Of a stretch of DNA of 64,000 bases, positions 35,217 to 45,039 are shown one piece after another. Origin of the DNA: Marinobacter sp. SS5-14b (lineage in GTDB: Bacteria; Pseudomonadota; Gammaproteobacteria; Pseudomonadales; Oleiphilaceae). Where the stretch lies: assembly GCF_030541005.1 (NCBI RefSeq), contig NZ_JASSVM010000003.1, positions 434,001 through 498,000 of the forward strand. Reading direction: 5' to 3'. Each line of letters begins with the position of its first letter. Position 1 is the stretch's first letter. The notes beneath the pieces were generated by a model. The model was not told the DNA's origin. It saw only the letters and a list, made by a program, of their open reading frames with translations, and made no database searches. The position numbers and the translations under genes are program-made.

Positions 35217-37867
35217 TGAATGTCGTCCAGCATGGTACAGAGGTCCTCTTGCAGGGCCTGGCATACGCTCGGGTCGCGGAGAGGTTCGCCGTGTTCATCG
35301 GTGATAAAGAACACGTCTTCTACCCGCTCGCCGAGGGTGGCGATTTTGGCGTTGGTCAGTCGCACCCGGTGTTCCAGCAACACCTGGCCAATCCGCGCCA
35401 ACAGTCCCGGGCGGTCCGGAGTGATCACTTCCATCACGGTGCGTTGATTGATCGTGTCGTTTGAGAAGGTGACCTCGGTCGGGAATGCGAAGTGCTTCAG
35501 CTGTCTGGGTGTGCGCCGGTGGATGATGTCCGGGTAGTCTTCGGGATCGTCCAGCTCTTCGATCAGGCGTTTACGCGCTCGCTCTTTGCGGGCCGGATCA
35601 ACGCCCAGGGGCTGGCCCTGTTCATCCAGTACGACATAAGAGCTGATGGAGTAGGGGCCTTCGCTGGAATTGATGCGCGCGTCTACGATGTTCAGATTCA
35701 GTTGCTCGAGCACCGCGGTGGTGGCGGCAAACAAGGCGACCCGGTCTTTCATGTAAATGATGATCTGGGAATAGCCGTCGGTGGGGCCACCACGGGTGTC
35801 GCGGATCAGTACCAGCGGGTCTGGATTGTCGCCATGGCGGATGATGGCGGCGGTTTGCCAGGCGATATCCACGGTGGAGTCCTGCAGGAAATATTCCTCG
35901 TCGACCGTGTCCCAGATCTTGTCGATCTGTTCGTTGGTCATGTTCTGGGCGTGCAGGATTTCCCGGGCTTCTTCGCGGGTGGCGTCAATCCAGGCCTGGC
36001 GGTCGACCGGGGTATCGATGCCTCGGCGAAGTGCCCGCTTGGCTTCGATATAAAGCTGGCGCAATAGTGAAGCGCGCCAGGTGTTCCAGAGTTTCGGGTT
36101 GGTCGCGCTGATGTCGCACACCGTCAGGATGTACAGGTAGTCCAGGTGCGCCTGGCTGGGCATGGCGCGGGCGAAGGCCTGGATAATGTCCGGGTCCGAT
36201 ATGTCTTTGCGCTGGGCGGTCATGGACATCAGCAGGTGGCTCTCCACCAGCCAGGACACCAACTGGGTATCCCGCTCACTCAGATGATGGCGCTCGCAGA
36301 AGGCTTCGGCGTCAATGGCACCGAGCTCGGAATGATCGCCGCCCCGGCCTTTGGCGACATCATGGTACAGCCCCGCGATGTACAGGGTTTCCATTTTCGG
36401 CAGCCGGTGTATCAGTCGTGATGCCAGCGGGTATTCGGTTCGGGCCTCGGCACTGGTCAGCCTGACCATGTTTCGTATCACCCGCATGGTGTGGGCATCA
36501 ACGGTGTAGATATGAAAGAGGTCGTGCTGCATCTGGCCGATGATCTGGCCAAATTCCGGTAAATAGCGGCCCAGCACGTTGTACTTCTTCATGGCAGAGA
36601 GTGTCTGGTCCAGTGCGTGCGGTGTGCGCAGAAGTTCCATAAACAGGCTGGTCACCGCCAGATCCGCCCGGAAGGCATCGTCTATCAAGTGACGGTGGGC
36701 CCGGAGTGACCGGATAGTTGTCGCCCGGATGCCCTTGATTTCCGGGTGCTGCGCCATCAGTACGAAGATCTCCATGATGGCGTAGGGCGCGTAGGCAAAT
36801 ACCTGGTTATTGATGGCTTCTATATAGAAGTTGCGCATCTGGAATCGTTTGTTCAGCGGGCGAATCTCATCTTCATTCCCGCTGCCGATAATCGCTTCGT
36901 CGTAATACTGCAGAATCACGTCGGCCAGCTCGGCCAGTGCCAGAACGGTGCGGTAGTAGGACTGCATCATCAGCTCGACGCCGAGCCGCTTGCCTTCGTC
37001 TTTGTAGCCGAGCATCTCCGCCAGTGCTCGCTGGTGATCAAACAGCAACCGGTTTTCGTTGCGATCCGCAATCAGTTGCAAGCCGTAGCGAAGCTGCCAG
37101 AGAAAGGTTTCACCCTGATGCAGAATCTGGTGCTCTTCTTCGGTAAGAATGCTGAATCGTGCCAGGTCGGCGGTGCTTTGAAGGCCAAAATGGCGCTTGG
37201 TGATCCAGCCGATCGTTTGTATGTCCCGCAGAGCGCCGGGAGAGCCCTTAACGTTTGGCTCCAGGTTGTACTCGGTGTCGCCGTATTTGGTGTGCCGTTG
37301 TTGCTGTTCTTCCCGCTTGGCAACGAAGTAGTCTTTGTCAGACTTCACGTCGTCCGAATACACCTGTGTGCTTAGTGCCTCCCGGAGACTGTCTGGCCCG
37401 GCGATGGTGCGGGTTTCCAGCAAGTTGGTCAGGATCGTGATGTCCTCACGGGCTGCGGCGACGGATTCCTCCATGCTCCGAACGCTGTGGCCGATATCCA
37501 GCTTAAGATCCCAGAGCAGGGTAATAAAGGCCCCAAGGTCCTCTTGCGTGGCGCTATCCATACCGCCCATGTCACTTCGGGTAAGAATCAGAAGATCAAT
37601 GTCAGAGTGTGGGTGGAGCTCGCCCCGGCCGTAGCCACCTACGGCAATGAGGGCGATATCGGACGAGCGGGAAAAAGGGTAACGATTCCAGATCAGTCGC
37701 AGAACGGTGTCTACCGTGCTGGCCCTGGACTGAACCAGGGCTCTGACATCCACGCCCTGGCGAAACGCATCGGCATCTGCGCTGTAGCTTTGCCGCAAAA
37801 GCTCTCTTGCAGCGAAAACCGGGGACGTGTCGTTACTGATGCGGGATTCCAGCTCGCTCCGATCCAC
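35213..37867 (-). CDS. glnD: Bifunctional uridylyltransferase/uridylyl-removing enzyme
   Basis: 884 residues, from a GTG start at 37865-37867 directly after the map stop. The domains in order are nucleotidyltransferase (VGGYGRGELHPHSDIDLLIL, about 78-97), a helical GlnE-like linker, an HD hydrolase domain (GLYHDVAKGRGGDHSELG, about 510) and two C-terminal ACT domains (DRVALFAATTAVLEQL and DRPGLLARIGQVLLEH). GlnD adds UMP to PII when glutamine is low and removes it when glutamine is high. All active-site motifs are intact. Confidence 0.97.
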   Translation of the reverse strand: MDRSELESRISNDTSPVFAARELLRQSYSADADAFRQGVDVRALVQSRASTVDTVLRLIWNRYPFSRSSDIALIAVGGYGRGELHPHSDIDLLILTRSDMGGMDSATQEDLGAFITLLWDLKLDIGHSVRSMEESVAAAREDITILTNLLETRTIAGPDSLREALSTQVYSDDVKSDKDYFVAKREEQQQRHTKYGDTEYNLEPNVKGSPGALRDIQTIGWITKRHFGLQSTADLARFSILTEEEHQILHQGETFLWQLRYGLQLIADRNENRLLFDHQRALAEMLGYKDEGKRLGVELMMQSYYRTVLALAELADVILQYYDEAIIGSGNEDEIRPLNKRFQMRNFYIEAINNQVFAYAPYAIMEIFVLMAQHPEIKGIRATTIRSLRAHRHLIDDAFRADLAVTSLFMELLRTPHALDQTLSAMKKYNVLGRYLPEFGQIIGQMQHDLFHIYTVDAHTMRVIRNMVRLTSAEARTEYPLASRLIHRLPKMETLYIAGLYHDVAKGRGGDHSELGAIDAEAFCERHHLSERDTQLVSWLVESHLLMSMTAQRKDISDPDIIQAFARAMPSQAHLDYLYILTVCDISATNPKLWNTWRASLLRQLYIEAKRALRRGIDTPVDRQAWIDATREEAREILHAQNMTNEQIDKIWDTVDEEYFLQDSTVDIAWQTAAIIRHGDNPDPLVLIRDTRGGPTDGYSQIIIYMKDRVALFAATTAVLEQLNLNIVDARINSSEGPYSISSYVVLDEQGQPLGVDPARKERARKRLIEELDDPEDYPDIIHRRTPRQLKHFAFPTEVTFSNDTINQRTVMEVITPDRPGLLARIGQVLLEHRVRLTNAKIATLGERVEDVFFITDEHGEPLRDPSVCQALQEDLCTMLDDIQ

Positions 37868-38638
37868 TTAAAAGGACTCTTCCGATCGCTTGGTCAGAAC
37901 TTCATGGCCATCGGCCGTCACCAGAATGGTGTGCTCCCACTGTGCCGATAGCTTGTGGTCCTTGGTGACCGCTGTCCAGCCATCGGCCAGCAGCTTGGTG
38001 TGGTATTTGCCCTGATTCAGCATCGGCTCGATGGTGAAGGTCATGCCTTCTTTTAGCTCAACGCCGGTGCCAGGCTTGCCGTAATGCATCACCTGCGGCT
38101 CTTCGTGGAAGACTGCGCCAATGCCATGGCCGCAATAATCCCGAACCACCGAATAACGGTGTTTTTCTGCATGCTGTTGAATGACATGACCGATGTCGCC
38201 CAGGCGCGCGCCGGGTTTTACCAGCTCAATTCCTTTATAGAGACACTCCTGGGTGATCTGAATCAGCCGCTCGGACCCTGGCTTGGGTTTTCCGACGACC
38301 CACATCTTGCTGGTATCGCCGTGGTAGCCATCTTTAATGACGGTCACGTCGATGTTGATCACATCGCCATCTTTCAGAACTTTTTTGTCTGACGGAATGC
38401 CATGGCACACCACATGGTTGACCGAGGTGCAGATCGACTTCGGAAATCCCTTGTAATTGAGCGGGGCTGGAATCGCCTGCTGCTCGTTAACAATGTAGTC
38501 GTGGCAGATGCGGTCGAGCTCTTCGGTGGTTACGCCGGGCTTGACGTGCTCGCCGATCATCTCGAGAACGTTCGCCGCCAGCCGGCCGGCTACGCGCATC
38601 TTTTCGATTTCTTCGGGGGTCTTGATTGATACCTGCAT
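37868..38638 (-). CDS. map: Methionine aminopeptidase, type I
   Basis: 256 residues. The dinuclear metal ligands are all visible: Asp in NIDVTVIKDGYHGDTSKMW (two Asp), His in GHGIGAVFHEEPQV, Glu in FTIEPML and Glu in WEHTILV. The enzyme removes the initiator Met from new proteins. It is divergent from rpsB, as in many gammaproteobacteria, and sits at the head of the map-glnD-dapC-arsC-like-dapD-dapE run on this strand with almost no gaps. Confidence 0.97.
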   Translation of the reverse strand: MQVSIKTPEEIEKMRVAGRLAANVLEMIGEHVKPGVTTEELDRICHDYIVNEQQAIPAPLNYKGFPKSICTSVNHVVCHGIPSDKKVLKDGDVINIDVTVIKDGYHGDTSKMWVVGKPKPGSERLIQITQECLYKGIELVKPGARLGDIGHVIQQHAEKHRYSVVRDYCGHGIGAVFHEEPQVMHYGKPGTGVELKEGMTFTIEPMLNQGKYHTKLLADGWTAVTKDHKLSAQWEHTILVTADGHEVLTKRSEESF

Positions 38639-38739
38639 CGGGCTTCCTGTTGATTTGCATCAAACCCGCATTTTAAGGGGCTGAAGGACAAGGTACAAGG
38701 AAGCTCTTTGGTAAAAGTAATGGCGTTGTGGCGGCGCAA

Positions 38740-38888
38740 TATGATATAAACGCGCCCGCCGAAAACGAAATCGGCAAATTCACACACGTGTCAGCACGTT
38801 GTCCCAGGGTGCCGGCTCCTGCTTTAAGGAGTCTGGTTGGGGCAATTGGATGCGTGGAGGCCTAACCCGAAGCTAAAAGGTAACTATC
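38740..38888 (+). promoter_or_regulatory. rpsB promoter region and probable S2-responsive leader
   Basis: A -10-like TATGAT lies at 38740-38745 with no convincing -35. The roughly 130-base leader contains the hairpin GGCTCCT (38814-38820)/AGGAGTC (38827-38833) and a GGAGG run (38866-38870, spread as GTGGAGGCC) before the start. In gammaproteobacteria the rpsB leader binds S2 to repress rpsB-tsf. The position and length fit such a leader, but I cannot align it to the known structure here. Confidence 0.45.
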
Positions 38889-39638
38889 ATGGCTCAGGTA
38901 AATATGCGTGACCTGCTCAAAGCAGGTGCTCACTTTGGACACCAAACCCGTTACTGGAACCCGAAGATGGGTAAGTACATCTTTGGTGCCCGCAACAAGA
39001 TTCACATCATCAACCTTGAGCAGACTGTTCCTGCCATGAATCAGGCGCTGGATTTCATTCAGCAGCTGACAGAAAGCAAGAACAAGATCCTGTTCGTTGG
39101 CACCAAGCGTGCTGCGGCCAAGATCATCAAGGAAGAAGCCCTGCGTTCAGGCCAGCCCTACGTCAACCATCGCTGGTTGGGTGGCATGCTGACCAACTAC
39201 AAAACCATTCGTCAGTCTATTCGTCGTTACCGTGATCTGGAAGCTCAGAGCAAAGACGGTACTTTTGACAAACTGACCAAGAAAGAAGCCCTTGAGCGTA
39301 CCCGTGAGATGGACAAGCTTGAGCGTTCTATCGGCGGTATTAAGGATATGGGCGGCCTGCCGGACGCACTGTTCGTTATCGACGTGGACCACGAGCGTAT
39401 TGCCATCAAGGAAGCCAACAAGCTGGGCATCCCTGTTATCGGTGTGGTTGATACCAACAGCGATCCGGACGGCGTTGATTACGTGATCCCGGGTAACGAC
39501 GACGCTATCCGCGCTATCCAGATCTACGTTCAGGCTGTTGCTGATACCTGCATGGAGTCTTCCCAGTCTGCCGGCGGCGCTGACGAGTTTGTTGAAGTTA
39601 GCGAAGATGCCCAAGGCGCTGCTCCAGCTGCCGAGTAA
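38889..39638 (+). CDS. rpsB: 30S ribosomal protein S2
   Basis: 249 residues. It begins [20 protein letters not shown], with [19 protein letters not shown] and [12 protein letters not shown], all typical of S2. The C-terminus is acidic ([15 protein letters not shown]). It is the first gene of the translation/envelope run, with AAAAGGTAAC as ribosome binding site. It leads tsf across a 94-base gap holding a strong hairpin. Confidence 0.99.
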   Translation: MAQVNMRDLLKAGAHFGHQTRYWNPKMGKYIFGARNKIHIINLEQTVPAMNQALDFIQQLTESKNKILFVGTKRAAAKIIKEEALRSGQPYVNHRWLGGMLTNYKTIRQSIRRYRDLEAQSKDGTFDKLTKKEALERTREMDKLERSIGGIKDMGGLPDALFVIDVDHERIAIKEANKLGIPVIGVVDTNSDPDGVDYVIPGNDDAIRAIQIYVQAVADTCMESSQSAGGADEFVEVSEDAQGAAPAAE

Positions 39639-39665
39639 CATTTGAGCGTAACGCTCTGGCTGTAA

Positions 39666-39695
39666 GGTATGCCCGCCTGTTTATCCGGGCATACC
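39666..39695 (+). terminator. rpsB-tsf intercistronic hairpin (attenuator)
   Basis: GGTATGCCCG at 39666-39675 and CGGGCATACC at 39686-39695 make a perfect 10-bp stem with a 10-base loop. No T-run follows (CTCCCC), so it should only weaken transcription or stabilise the rpsB mRNA end. A partial terminator at this place is known in E. coli and adjusts the S2 to EF-Ts ratio. Confidence 0.75.
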
Positions 39696-39732
39696 TCCCC
39701 ACCGAATTCGGAACCGATTAAGAGGACTGAAC

Positions 39733-40602
39733 ATGGCTGCAATTACCGCTGCAATGGTCAAAGAGCTGCGTGAGCGCACCGGCCTTGGCATGATGGAGTG
39801 CAAGAAAGCACTGGTTGAGGCTGAAGGCAGTGTCGACGCTGCGATCGAAGAGCTGCGCAAGTCATCTGGCCTGAAGGCTGCCAAGAAAGCTGGCCGTACC
39901 GCCGCTGAAGGTGTGTCTCTGGTTAAAGTATCTGACGACAAGACCGTTGCTTTTATTCTGGAAGTGAACTCTGAAACAGACTTCGTTGCCCGTGACGATA
40001 ACTTCATGAACTTCGCTAACGACATCCTCGAAGCAGCGTTCGCCAAGGGCGAGACCGATGTTGCTGCGCTGATGGCAGGCGAGCTGGAAGGCAAGCGTGA
40101 AGCGCTGGTTCAGAAGATCGGCGAAAACGTGACCGTACGTCGTATCGTTAAAGTAGAAGCGCCGGTTGTGGGTGGCTATGTTCACAGCAACAACAAGATC
40201 GCTTCTGTTGTGGCTCTGACCGCCGGTACCGAAGAGTTGGCCCGTGACATCGCTATGCACGTTGCCGCTGTTAACCCGCGCGTTGGTCAGCCGGACGAAA
40301 TGCCTGCTGAAGAGCTGGAAAAAGAAAAGGAAATCATCCGCGCTCAGCCGGATATGGAAGGCAAGCCTGCCGAAATCGTTGAAAAGATGATGGGCGGCCG
40401 TATCAAGAAATTCCTGGCTGAAAACAGCCTCGTTGAGCAGCCTTTCGTGAAAAACCCTGACCAGAAAGTGGGCGATCTGATCAAGTCTGCCGGTGGCGAA
40501 CTGGTTAGCTTTGTCCGCCTGGAAGTGGGCGAAGGCATTGAAAGAGAAGAAGTGGATTTTGCCGCTGAAGTGGCTGCTGCCGCTGGCACAGGCAAGGCCT
40601 GA
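39733..40602 (+). CDS. tsf: Elongation factor Ts
   Basis: 289 residues. The N-terminal UBA-like domain ([24 protein letters not shown]) is followed by the TDFVARD motif ([15 protein letters not shown]) and the core subdomains. EF-Ts exchanges GDP for GTP on EF-Tu. GAGGA lies upstream. The gene follows rpsB as in nearly all bacteria. Confidence 0.99.
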   Translation: MAAITAAMVKELRERTGLGMMECKKALVEAEGSVDAAIEELRKSSGLKAAKKAGRTAAEGVSLVKVSDDKTVAFILEVNSETDFVARDDNFMNFANDILEAAFAKGETDVAALMAGELEGKREALVQKIGENVTVRRIVKVEAPVVGGYVHSNNKIASVVALTAGTEELARDIAMHVAAVNPRVGQPDEMPAEELEKEKEIIRAQPDMEGKPAEIVEKMMGGRIKKFLAENSLVEQPFVKNPDQKVGDLIKSAGGELVSFVRLEVGEGIEREEVDFAAEVAAAAGTGKA

Positions 40603-40652
40603 TCCGTCTTCTGAGCGCTGTTGCTGAGGGTAACGGCGCTTACCTGAGTCTG

Positions 40653-40745
40653 CCACGTTAGCCGGGTTTTCCCGGCTTTCGTGGCGGGCTTGTATCTGAG
40701 ATACCCCTTTTCGTTCGGGTGAAAGCGAGGGGTATGTCAGATACA
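40653..40745 (+). promoter_or_regulatory. Two hairpins between tsf and pyrH
   Basis: The first hairpin joins CCACG (40653-40657) and GCCGGG (40661-40666) with CCCGGC (40671-40676) and CGTGG (40680-40684) around TTTT. The second is longer: TGTATCTG (40691-40698) with CAGATACA (40738-40745), and inside it ATACCCCT (40701-40708) with AGGGGTAT (40728-40735). The first may end or slow rpsB-tsf transcription. The second would sit in the pyrH leader. The pyrH start follows 52 bases later. Confidence 0.7.
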
Positions 40746-40797
40746 GGCCTGCAACGGGTTTGATACCGGATAGCCAACAGACGAGAAGGGGACCACC

Positions 40798-41526
40798 ATG
40801 CCGACATCTTCAAAAAACCAGCCCAGATACAAGCGCGTTCTGCTGAAGCTCAGTGGCGAAGCCCTGATGGGCGACCTTGGTTTCGGTATTGACCCTAAAG
40901 TTCTCGATCGGATGGCTCTTGAAATAGGTGCCCTGGTTGGCATTGGTGTTCAGGTTGGCCTGGTTGTTGGTGGTGGAAACCTGTTCCGTGGTGCAGCCTT
41001 GAGTGCCGCAGGTCTTGATCGGGTTACCGGTGATCATATGGGTATGTTGGCCACCGTTATGAATGGCCTGGCCATGCGGGATGCGCTGGAACGTTCCAAT
41101 ATCCGCACCCGCGTGATGTCTGCCATCCCGATGAGTGGTATCGTTGAGCACTACGACCGCCGCAGAGCGGTTCGCGATCTCAAGGAAGGTGATGTCGTGA
41201 TTTTCAGTGCCGGTACCGGCAACCCGTTCTTCACCACAGATTCCGCAGCCTGCCTTCGTGGCATCGAGATCGAAGCCGATGCAGTTCTTAAGGCGACGAA
41301 GGTAGATGGTGTTTACAATGCGGATCCCCATCTTGACCCCAGCGCTGTAAAATACGACTACCTGACCTACGATGAGGTTCTGGACAAGAAGCTTGGTGTG
41401 ATGGATCTGACCGCTATCTGCCTGGCCCGTGATCATGGTATGCCACTGCGGGTTTTCGATATGAGCCAGCCCGGCGTTCTCACCCGCATTGTGACCGGTG
41501 AGAAAGAAGGCACACTGATTGAGTAA
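40798..41526 (+). CDS. pyrH: UMP kinase
   Basis: 242 residues of the amino-acid-kinase fold: [58 protein letters not shown] and [14 protein letters not shown]. It phosphorylates UMP to UDP in pyrimidine synthesis. The start follows a GAAGGGG ribosome binding site. The downstream gene frr begins 18 bases after the stop. Confidence 0.98.
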   Translation: MPTSSKNQPRYKRVLLKLSGEALMGDLGFGIDPKVLDRMALEIGALVGIGVQVGLVVGGGNLFRGAALSAAGLDRVTGDHMGMLATVMNGLAMRDALERSNIRTRVMSAIPMSGIVEHYDRRRAVRDLKEGDVVIFSAGTGNPFFTTDSAACLRGIEIEADAVLKATKVDGVYNADPHLDPSAVKYDYLTYDEVLDKKLGVMDLTAICLARDHGMPLRVFDMSQPGVLTRIVTGEKEGTLIE

Positions 41527-41544
41527 CGAATTGAGGATTCTGAC

Positions 41545-42102
41545 GTGATTGACGATATCAAAACAGACGCCGATAAGAAGATGCAGAAGAGCCTTGAGGC
41601 TTTGCATTCGGCTTTCAACAAGATTCGGACGGGCCGCGCCCACCCCGCTATCCTGGATAGCGTAATGGTGAATTACTATGGCCAGGAGACGCCGCTGAAG
41701 CAGGTGGCGAGTGTCAACGTAGAAGACAACCGCACATTGCTGGTGGCGCCCTGGGAAAAGAACCTGGTGCCGACCATTGAGAAAGCGATCATGATGTCTG
41801 ACCTGGGCTTGAACCCGTCAAGCAATGGTGACGCGATTCGTGTGCCCATGCCGATGCTGACCGAAGAAACCCGTAAGGAAATGGTCAAGCAGGCGAAAGC
41901 CGATGCCGAGCAGGGCCGTGTTTCTGTTCGCAGCGCCCGTAGGGATGCCAACAGCATGCTGAAGGATATGCTGAAGGATAAGGAAATCAGCGAAGATGAC
42001 CTGCGTCGTGGTGAGGAAGAAATCCAGAAGCTGACCGATAAATACATCGCTGAAGTTGAGAAGATGCTGAAAGCGAAGGAAGAGGACCTTATGGCGGTGT
42101 AA
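41545..42102 (+). CDS. frr: Ribosome recycling factor
   Basis: 185 residues from a GTG start. The L-shaped factor is recognised by KMQKSLEALHSAFNKIRTGRAHP, YYGQETPLKQVASV, IRVPMPMLTEETRKEMVKQA and RSARRDANSMLKDM. With EF-G it splits post-termination ribosomes. It is part of the rpsB-tsf-pyrH-frr-uppS run. Confidence 0.98.
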   Translation: MIDDIKTDADKKMQKSLEALHSAFNKIRTGRAHPAILDSVMVNYYGQETPLKQVASVNVEDNRTLLVAPWEKNLVPTIEKAIMMSDLGLNPSSNGDAIRVPMPMLTEETRKEMVKQAKADAEQGRVSVRSARRDANSMLKDMLKDKEISEDDLRRGEEEIQKLTDKYIAEVEKMLKAKEEDLMAV

Positions 42103-42164
42103 CCGCCGGTCTATTCAGAAGCAGAATGAGCGGTGGTTGGAAGTGCCACCGCGCAGAGGATTTC

Positions 42165-42935
42165 ATGACGGGACAAGTAACCGCAGAGATTCCGGTGGAG
42201 GCAAACAGTCGTCCCCGGCACGTGGCCATTATCATGGATGGCAATAATCGCTGGGCGAAAGCGCACCGGTTAAAAGGAGTTGCGGGCCATAAGGCCGGCG
42301 TGGATGCGGTAAAGGCCGTTGTTGAAACCTGCGCCAAGCAGGGCGTGGAAGTGCTTACCCTGTTTGCCTTCTCCAGTGAAAACTGGCGCCGGCCGAAAGA
42401 CGAAGTCTCGGCGCTGATGCGGCTATTCCTGATCGCTCTCGAGCGGGAAGTTCGCAAACTCCACCGCAACAATATCCGGCTCCGTATTATCGGGGACCGA
42501 TCAGCGTTCAATCCTGCACTGCAGGATCACATGGAAAAAGCCGAAGCGCTCACGGGTGACAATACGGCGATGACCTTGGTGATTGCGGCGAACTATGGCG
42601 GGCACTGGGACATTACCCAGGCAACGCGGGCCGTGGCTGAAAAAGTTCGTTCGGGCCAACTTGAGCCGTCGGGTATAACGGACGATTTGATTCAGCAACA
42701 CCTTAGTATTGGCGATCTCCCCATGCCTGATTTACTGATTCGCACAGCTGGCGAACAGCGCATCAGTAATTTCCTGTTGTGGCATTTGGCGTATACCGAA
42801 TTCTACTTTTCCGAGGTGTTCTGGCCGGACTTCAAGGCTGAAGAGATGCTGAAAGCACTGGACGCCTATAGTCATCGCCAACGCCGATTTGGTCAGACTG
42901 ACGACCAGATTGCCACCCGCGTAACAAAACAATAA
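42165..42935 (+). CDS. uppS: Undecaprenyl diphosphate synthase (cis-prenyltransferase)
   Basis: 256 residues from the ATG at 42165; an upstream in-frame ATG at 42126 is less likely because family members start shortly before RPRHVAIIMDGNNRWA. Motifs include that catalytic Asp segment, FAFSSENWRRP, and RTAGEQRISNFLLWHLAYTEFYF. It makes the C55 carrier lipid for cell-wall and LPS synthesis. One deviation: AGEQRISNF replaces the commoner GGExRISNF. cdsA follows after 19 bases. Confidence 0.97.
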   Translation: MTGQVTAEIPVEANSRPRHVAIIMDGNNRWAKAHRLKGVAGHKAGVDAVKAVVETCAKQGVEVLTLFAFSSENWRRPKDEVSALMRLFLIALEREVRKLHRNNIRLRIIGDRSAFNPALQDHMEKAEALTGDNTAMTLVIAANYGGHWDITQATRAVAEKVRSGQLEPSGITDDLIQQHLSIGDLPMPDLLIRTAGEQRISNFLLWHLAYTEFYFSEVFWPDFKAEEMLKALDAYSHRQRRFGQTDDQIATRVTKQ

Positions 42936-42954
42936 CGATATAGCGATTAATCAC

Positions 42955-43806
42955 GTGCTTAAAACCCGAATTATCACTGCTCTTATCCTGGCCCCGATTG
43001 CGATTGGCGGCATTTTCTTTCTTCCGCCTCTGGGTTTTGCCTTGTTTACCGGCGCGATCATTGTCCTCGGTGCCTGGGAATGGGCCAACATGTCAGGCAT
43101 TGAAGGGCAGCCTGGCCGTGTGTCCTACGGTATTGCCGTGGCCGTGTTGCTGGCCTTGATATGGCAGCTCAAACTGCCCTCGGTTGCGGTACTCTGGCTT
43201 GCGCTGGGTTGGTGGTTGGTGTGTTTCTGGCTGGTTCGCCGCTATCCGGCGGGCTCTGAATCCTGGGGCTCCGTACCGGCCAGAGCGGTAATGGGGCTGT
43301 TTGTACTCCTGCCAGCCTGGGTTGGCCTGAATCATCTTCGTACCGGAGTCTTCCAGTTTGGTGATACCGCCAATAACCTGCTGGTTATTCTGTATGTCTT
43401 CCTGCTGGTATGGGTGGCCGATATCGGCGCCTACTTTGCGGGTCGGGCGTTCGGGAAAGCCAAGCTTGCGCCAAGAGTCAGCCCCGGTAAATCCTGGGCC
43501 GGTGTTTGGGGTGGCCTGGTGGCGGTTGGTTTGCTGGCCCTGGTAGCCAGCCTTCTGGTCGCAGCCAGTGCCCAACAAACCCTGTTGCTGATCCTGGCCA
43601 GTTTGTTTACTGGCCTGGTGTCTGTGTTGGGCGATCTTCTGGAAAGCATGCTGAAGCGCTTCCGTGGTATCAAGGACAGCAGTCAGTTGTTGCCGGGTCA
43701 CGGCGGGATTATGGACCGAATTGATAGCCTCACCGCAGCCATTCCGGTTTTTGCGTTGATCATTACCTTGCTTGGCTGGCTGACAACGGGCAGCTTGTCT
43801 TTATGA
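42955..43806 (+). CDS. cdsA: Phosphatidate cytidylyltransferase
   Basis: 283 residues from a GTG start. Multiple hydrophobic helices lead to the C-terminal signature ([33 protein letters not shown]). It forms CDP-diacylglycerol from phosphatidate and CTP in the inner membrane. The stop overlaps the dxr start (ATGA). Confidence 0.97.
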   Translation: MLKTRIITALILAPIAIGGIFFLPPLGFALFTGAIIVLGAWEWANMSGIEGQPGRVSYGIAVAVLLALIWQLKLPSVAVLWLALGWWLVCFWLVRRYPAGSESWGSVPARAVMGLFVLLPAWVGLNHLRTGVFQFGDTANNLLVILYVFLLVWVADIGAYFAGRAFGKAKLAPRVSPGKSWAGVWGGLVAVGLLALVASLLVAASAQQTLLLILASLFTGLVSVLGDLLESMLKRFRGIKDSSQLLPGHGGIMDRIDSLTAAIPVFALIITLLGWLTTGSLSL

Positions 43807-44987
43807 GACAGCGGAGTGTTACGGTTCTTGGGGCAACAGGCTCCATAGGCCTGAGTACGCTGGACGTGATTCGCCGTCACCCGGATCGGTTTGCGGTTTA
43901 TGCGCTGACTGCTGGAACCCGGGCTGCGGAAATGGCGGGTCTGTGCCGCGAGTTCAGGCCGGTCTTCGCGGTGATGGCGGACTCTGATGCGGCTCGGGAG
44001 TTGGCGGAGCGGCTGGTTGATCTGCCGGAGATTGAGGTGCTTAGCGGCGAGGCCGGGCTGTGTCAGGTTGCCGCGGCAAGTGAAGCCGATACGGTCATGG
44101 CTGCCATCGTGGGTGCAGCAGGGCTGGCGCCAACGCTGGCGGCCGTTCGCGCAGGTAAACGGGTTTTGCTGGCCAACAAAGAAGCGTTGGTGATGTCCGG
44201 AAAACTGTTCATGGATGCCGTGGCAGAATCCGGCGCTGAGCTGCTCCCCATTGATTCAGAACACAATGCAATCTTCCAGTGTATGCCAGCAGATAAGGTA
44301 CGGAGCCCTGTGGCTGCCGGCATTACCCGTATCCTGCTGACCGCTTCGGGTGGGCCGTTTCGTACTTTTTCTGCTGATCGATTGCGTTCGGTTACACCGG
44401 CCGAGGCCTGTGCTCATCCCAACTGGTCCATGGGGCAGAAGATTTCGGTAGATTCAGCAACCTTGATGAATAAAGGGTTGGAGTTGATCGAAGCCTGCTG
44501 GCTGTTCAATACGTCGCCAGAGCAGGTTGAAGTGCATGTGCACCCTGAAAGTATCATCCACTCCATGGTGGAATATGCCGATGGCTCCGTTCTCGCCCAG
44601 ATGGGCAGCCCGGATATGCGAACGCCTATAGCGAATGGACTGGCCTGGCCAGAGCGGATAGCGGCGGGCGTTGCGCCTTTGGACCTGTTTGCCATTGGTC
44701 GCTTTCATTTTGAGCGCCCCGACCGGCAGCGTTTTCCGTGCTTGCGACTGGCGGCAGAAGCGTTTGCCACAGGCGGAACAGCGCCGGCTGTGCTGAATGC
44801 GGCTAACGAAATTGCCGTAGCGGCTTTCCTGGACGGCAAACTGGGTTTTACCGATATTCCCGTGATTATTGAGCGAACGCTGGCAGCCACAGAAGTGTCA
44901 GAGGCTGACAGTTTCGATACCATTTTTGTGAAAGACGCAGAAGCCCGCGAACGGGCAAGGGAACAGATCAGCCTGCTGTCTGTCTGA
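43803..44987 (+). CDS. dxr: 1-deoxy-D-xylulose 5-phosphate reductoisomerase
   Basis: 394 residues (also called ispC). NADPH motif [20 protein letters not shown], active-site segments [11 protein letters not shown] and [11 protein letters not shown], and the flexible loop ASGGPFR. It makes 2-C-methylerythritol 4-phosphate, the first committed step of the MEP isoprenoid pathway that feeds uppS. Coupled to cdsA through a four-base overlap. Confidence 0.98.
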   Translation: MRQRSVTVLGATGSIGLSTLDVIRRHPDRFAVYALTAGTRAAEMAGLCREFRPVFAVMADSDAARELAERLVDLPEIEVLSGEAGLCQVAAASEADTVMAAIVGAAGLAPTLAAVRAGKRVLLANKEALVMSGKLFMDAVAESGAELLPIDSEHNAIFQCMPADKVRSPVAAGITRILLTASGGPFRTFSADRLRSVTPAEACAHPNWSMGQKISVDSATLMNKGLELIEACWLFNTSPEQVEVHVHPESIIHSMVEYADGSVLAQMGSPDMRTPIANGLAWPERIAAGVAPLDLFAIGRFHFERPDRQRFPCLRLAAEAFATGGTAPAVLNAANEIAVAAFLDGKLGFTDIPVIIERTLAATEVSEADSFDTIFVKDAEARERAREQISLLSV

Positions 44988-45039
44988 TCTCCGGGCAGAA
45001 TCTCGTTAAGCTGGCCCCAAGCCACATACCGGAAACTCT

